The notes below the pieces were generated by a model. The model saw only the letters and a program-made list of their open reading frames with translations. It searched no databases and was not told the DNA's origin. From Sternotherus odoratus (Eukaryota; Chordata; Testudines; Kinosternidae), in the NCBI GenBank assembly GCA_032164245.1, contig JAVMKO010000002.1, forward strand, positions 96,113,340 through 96,177,339: a stretch of DNA of 64,000 nucleotides. The letters are read 5' to 3'. The position numbers and the translations under genes were made by a program. Of this stretch, positions 63,401-64,000 are shown in pieces (position 1 is the stretch's first letter; each line of letters starts with the position of its first letter).

Positions 63401-64000
63401 CACTGGCCTTACTTTCATTAGACATACAAGGATGGGAGGAGTAAAGGGTCCCTGAGCCATCTTGCCGGTACAGGGCAGGAATGTTTAGAGAAGCCAGTTC
63501 TGGGAAATGCCTAAATTAGGCTACAGACCAGAGCTTCATGTGCCCCTATCTAGTGCCTGGCACTGACTGCAGTACATATGCTGGGTCAGGCTCCTGGCCC
63601 TCACATCTACAAGCCAGCAGACCAAGTCCCATTGGGGATGGTGAATACTGATGAGTAGTTTAGTCAATCCCCCTGGCATCTATAGCTTAGGAAGGCAAGT
63701 GCACTGGGGTGCGGAGAGTATCCTGGCCTGCTGCTGTATGGGTAAGTTTCGGAGAAGGGAAAGAGATTGTTTTGACTTGTGAGCTCTAGTCTCTGCACGC
63801 CCATCTGGGCACTTAAATACAGCAAACTTTCACAGCATTCATCCTTATTTCTCTGCTTTTTAGTAACCTTTGCAATTTTAGAACAGAGTGTAAAATAGCA
63901 TCAGAAAGATAAGAAATGATCTTTTGAAAACATGACAGAAATCCTCTTTGCGTTGTTTTAATTTCAGCTGATGGAGAACAAACAATGTTTCTACAGATTT
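60456..64000. other. Intronic sequence, no recognised gene
   Basis: No gene, named transposon or PHACTR1 exon recognised. Copies of the dispersed CATTGACTTCAGTGG motif lie at 60770-60840 and 61410-61490. 62640-62790 holds a diverged repeat with GGTTCAGATGCTTGGTGTGG. The open frames are short and unremarkable. Confidence 0.5.

Overview
This window is vertebrate nuclear DNA that is almost entirely non-coding, and it most likely comes from a cryptodiran (hidden-necked) turtle. The best organism marker is at 363-522: a fragment of the tRNA-Lys-derived 'tortoise polIII/SINE' (Cry I) type, with a tRNA-like head carrying a B-box motif fused to a CR1-type 3' tail. The rest of the repeat content fits a reptile: CR1 LINEs, Penelope-like elements, many short non-autonomous hAT elements with 8-bp target-site duplications (TSDs), a Helitron-like element, a Tigger/pogo-type element and ancient MIR-like (CORE-SINE) remnants.

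Only one host-gene segment is recognised with confidence. It is a 165-bp internal coding exon on the minus strand at 46251-46415, flanked by AG and GT splice signals, whose peptide matches the N-terminal region of PHACTR1 (phosphatase and actin regulator 1). The 5' part of the gene must therefore lie at higher coordinates and the 3' part at lower coordinates. No neighbouring PHACTR1 exon was found by eye, so the window is best read as two large PHACTR1 introns around one exon.

Layout. 1-10 kb: SINE and foldback fragments, MIR-like remnants and old dispersed repeats. 10-14 kb: a Tigger-type element inside an older repeat, two foldback retroposons each with a perfect 11-bp TSD, and a speculative set of plus-strand exon-like segments. 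15-24 kb: old repeats, a 142-bp hairpin, a Penelope-like element with GIY-YIG-like remnants between inverted arms, and a short hAT element. 26-34 kb: three hAT-type elements and a multi-hairpin element. 38.6-40.2 kb: a Helitron-like element interrupted by a GC-rich long-palindrome transposon. 40-45.5 kb: a short hAT element with a perfect TSD, an old CR1/L3-type LINE, and a broken ZMYM5-like hAT transposase copy split by a later hAT insertion. 46 kb: the PHACTR1 exon. 49.5-51.5 kb: a probable solo retroviral-type LTR and another hAT element. 53-54.3 kb: a Penelope-end-like fragment and an old LINE. 57-60.4 kb: a CR1 LINE with endonuclease and reverse-transcriptase remnants, interrupted by a 1-kb hAT element carrying minisatellites.

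Nothing here forms an operon or a multi-gene system. The interest lies in the nested transposon history, the large inverted repeats, CpG-rich islands supplied by transposons inside a conserved gene's introns, and one weak candidate for an undescribed transcript. All family assignments come from pattern recognition; no alignment or database search was run.
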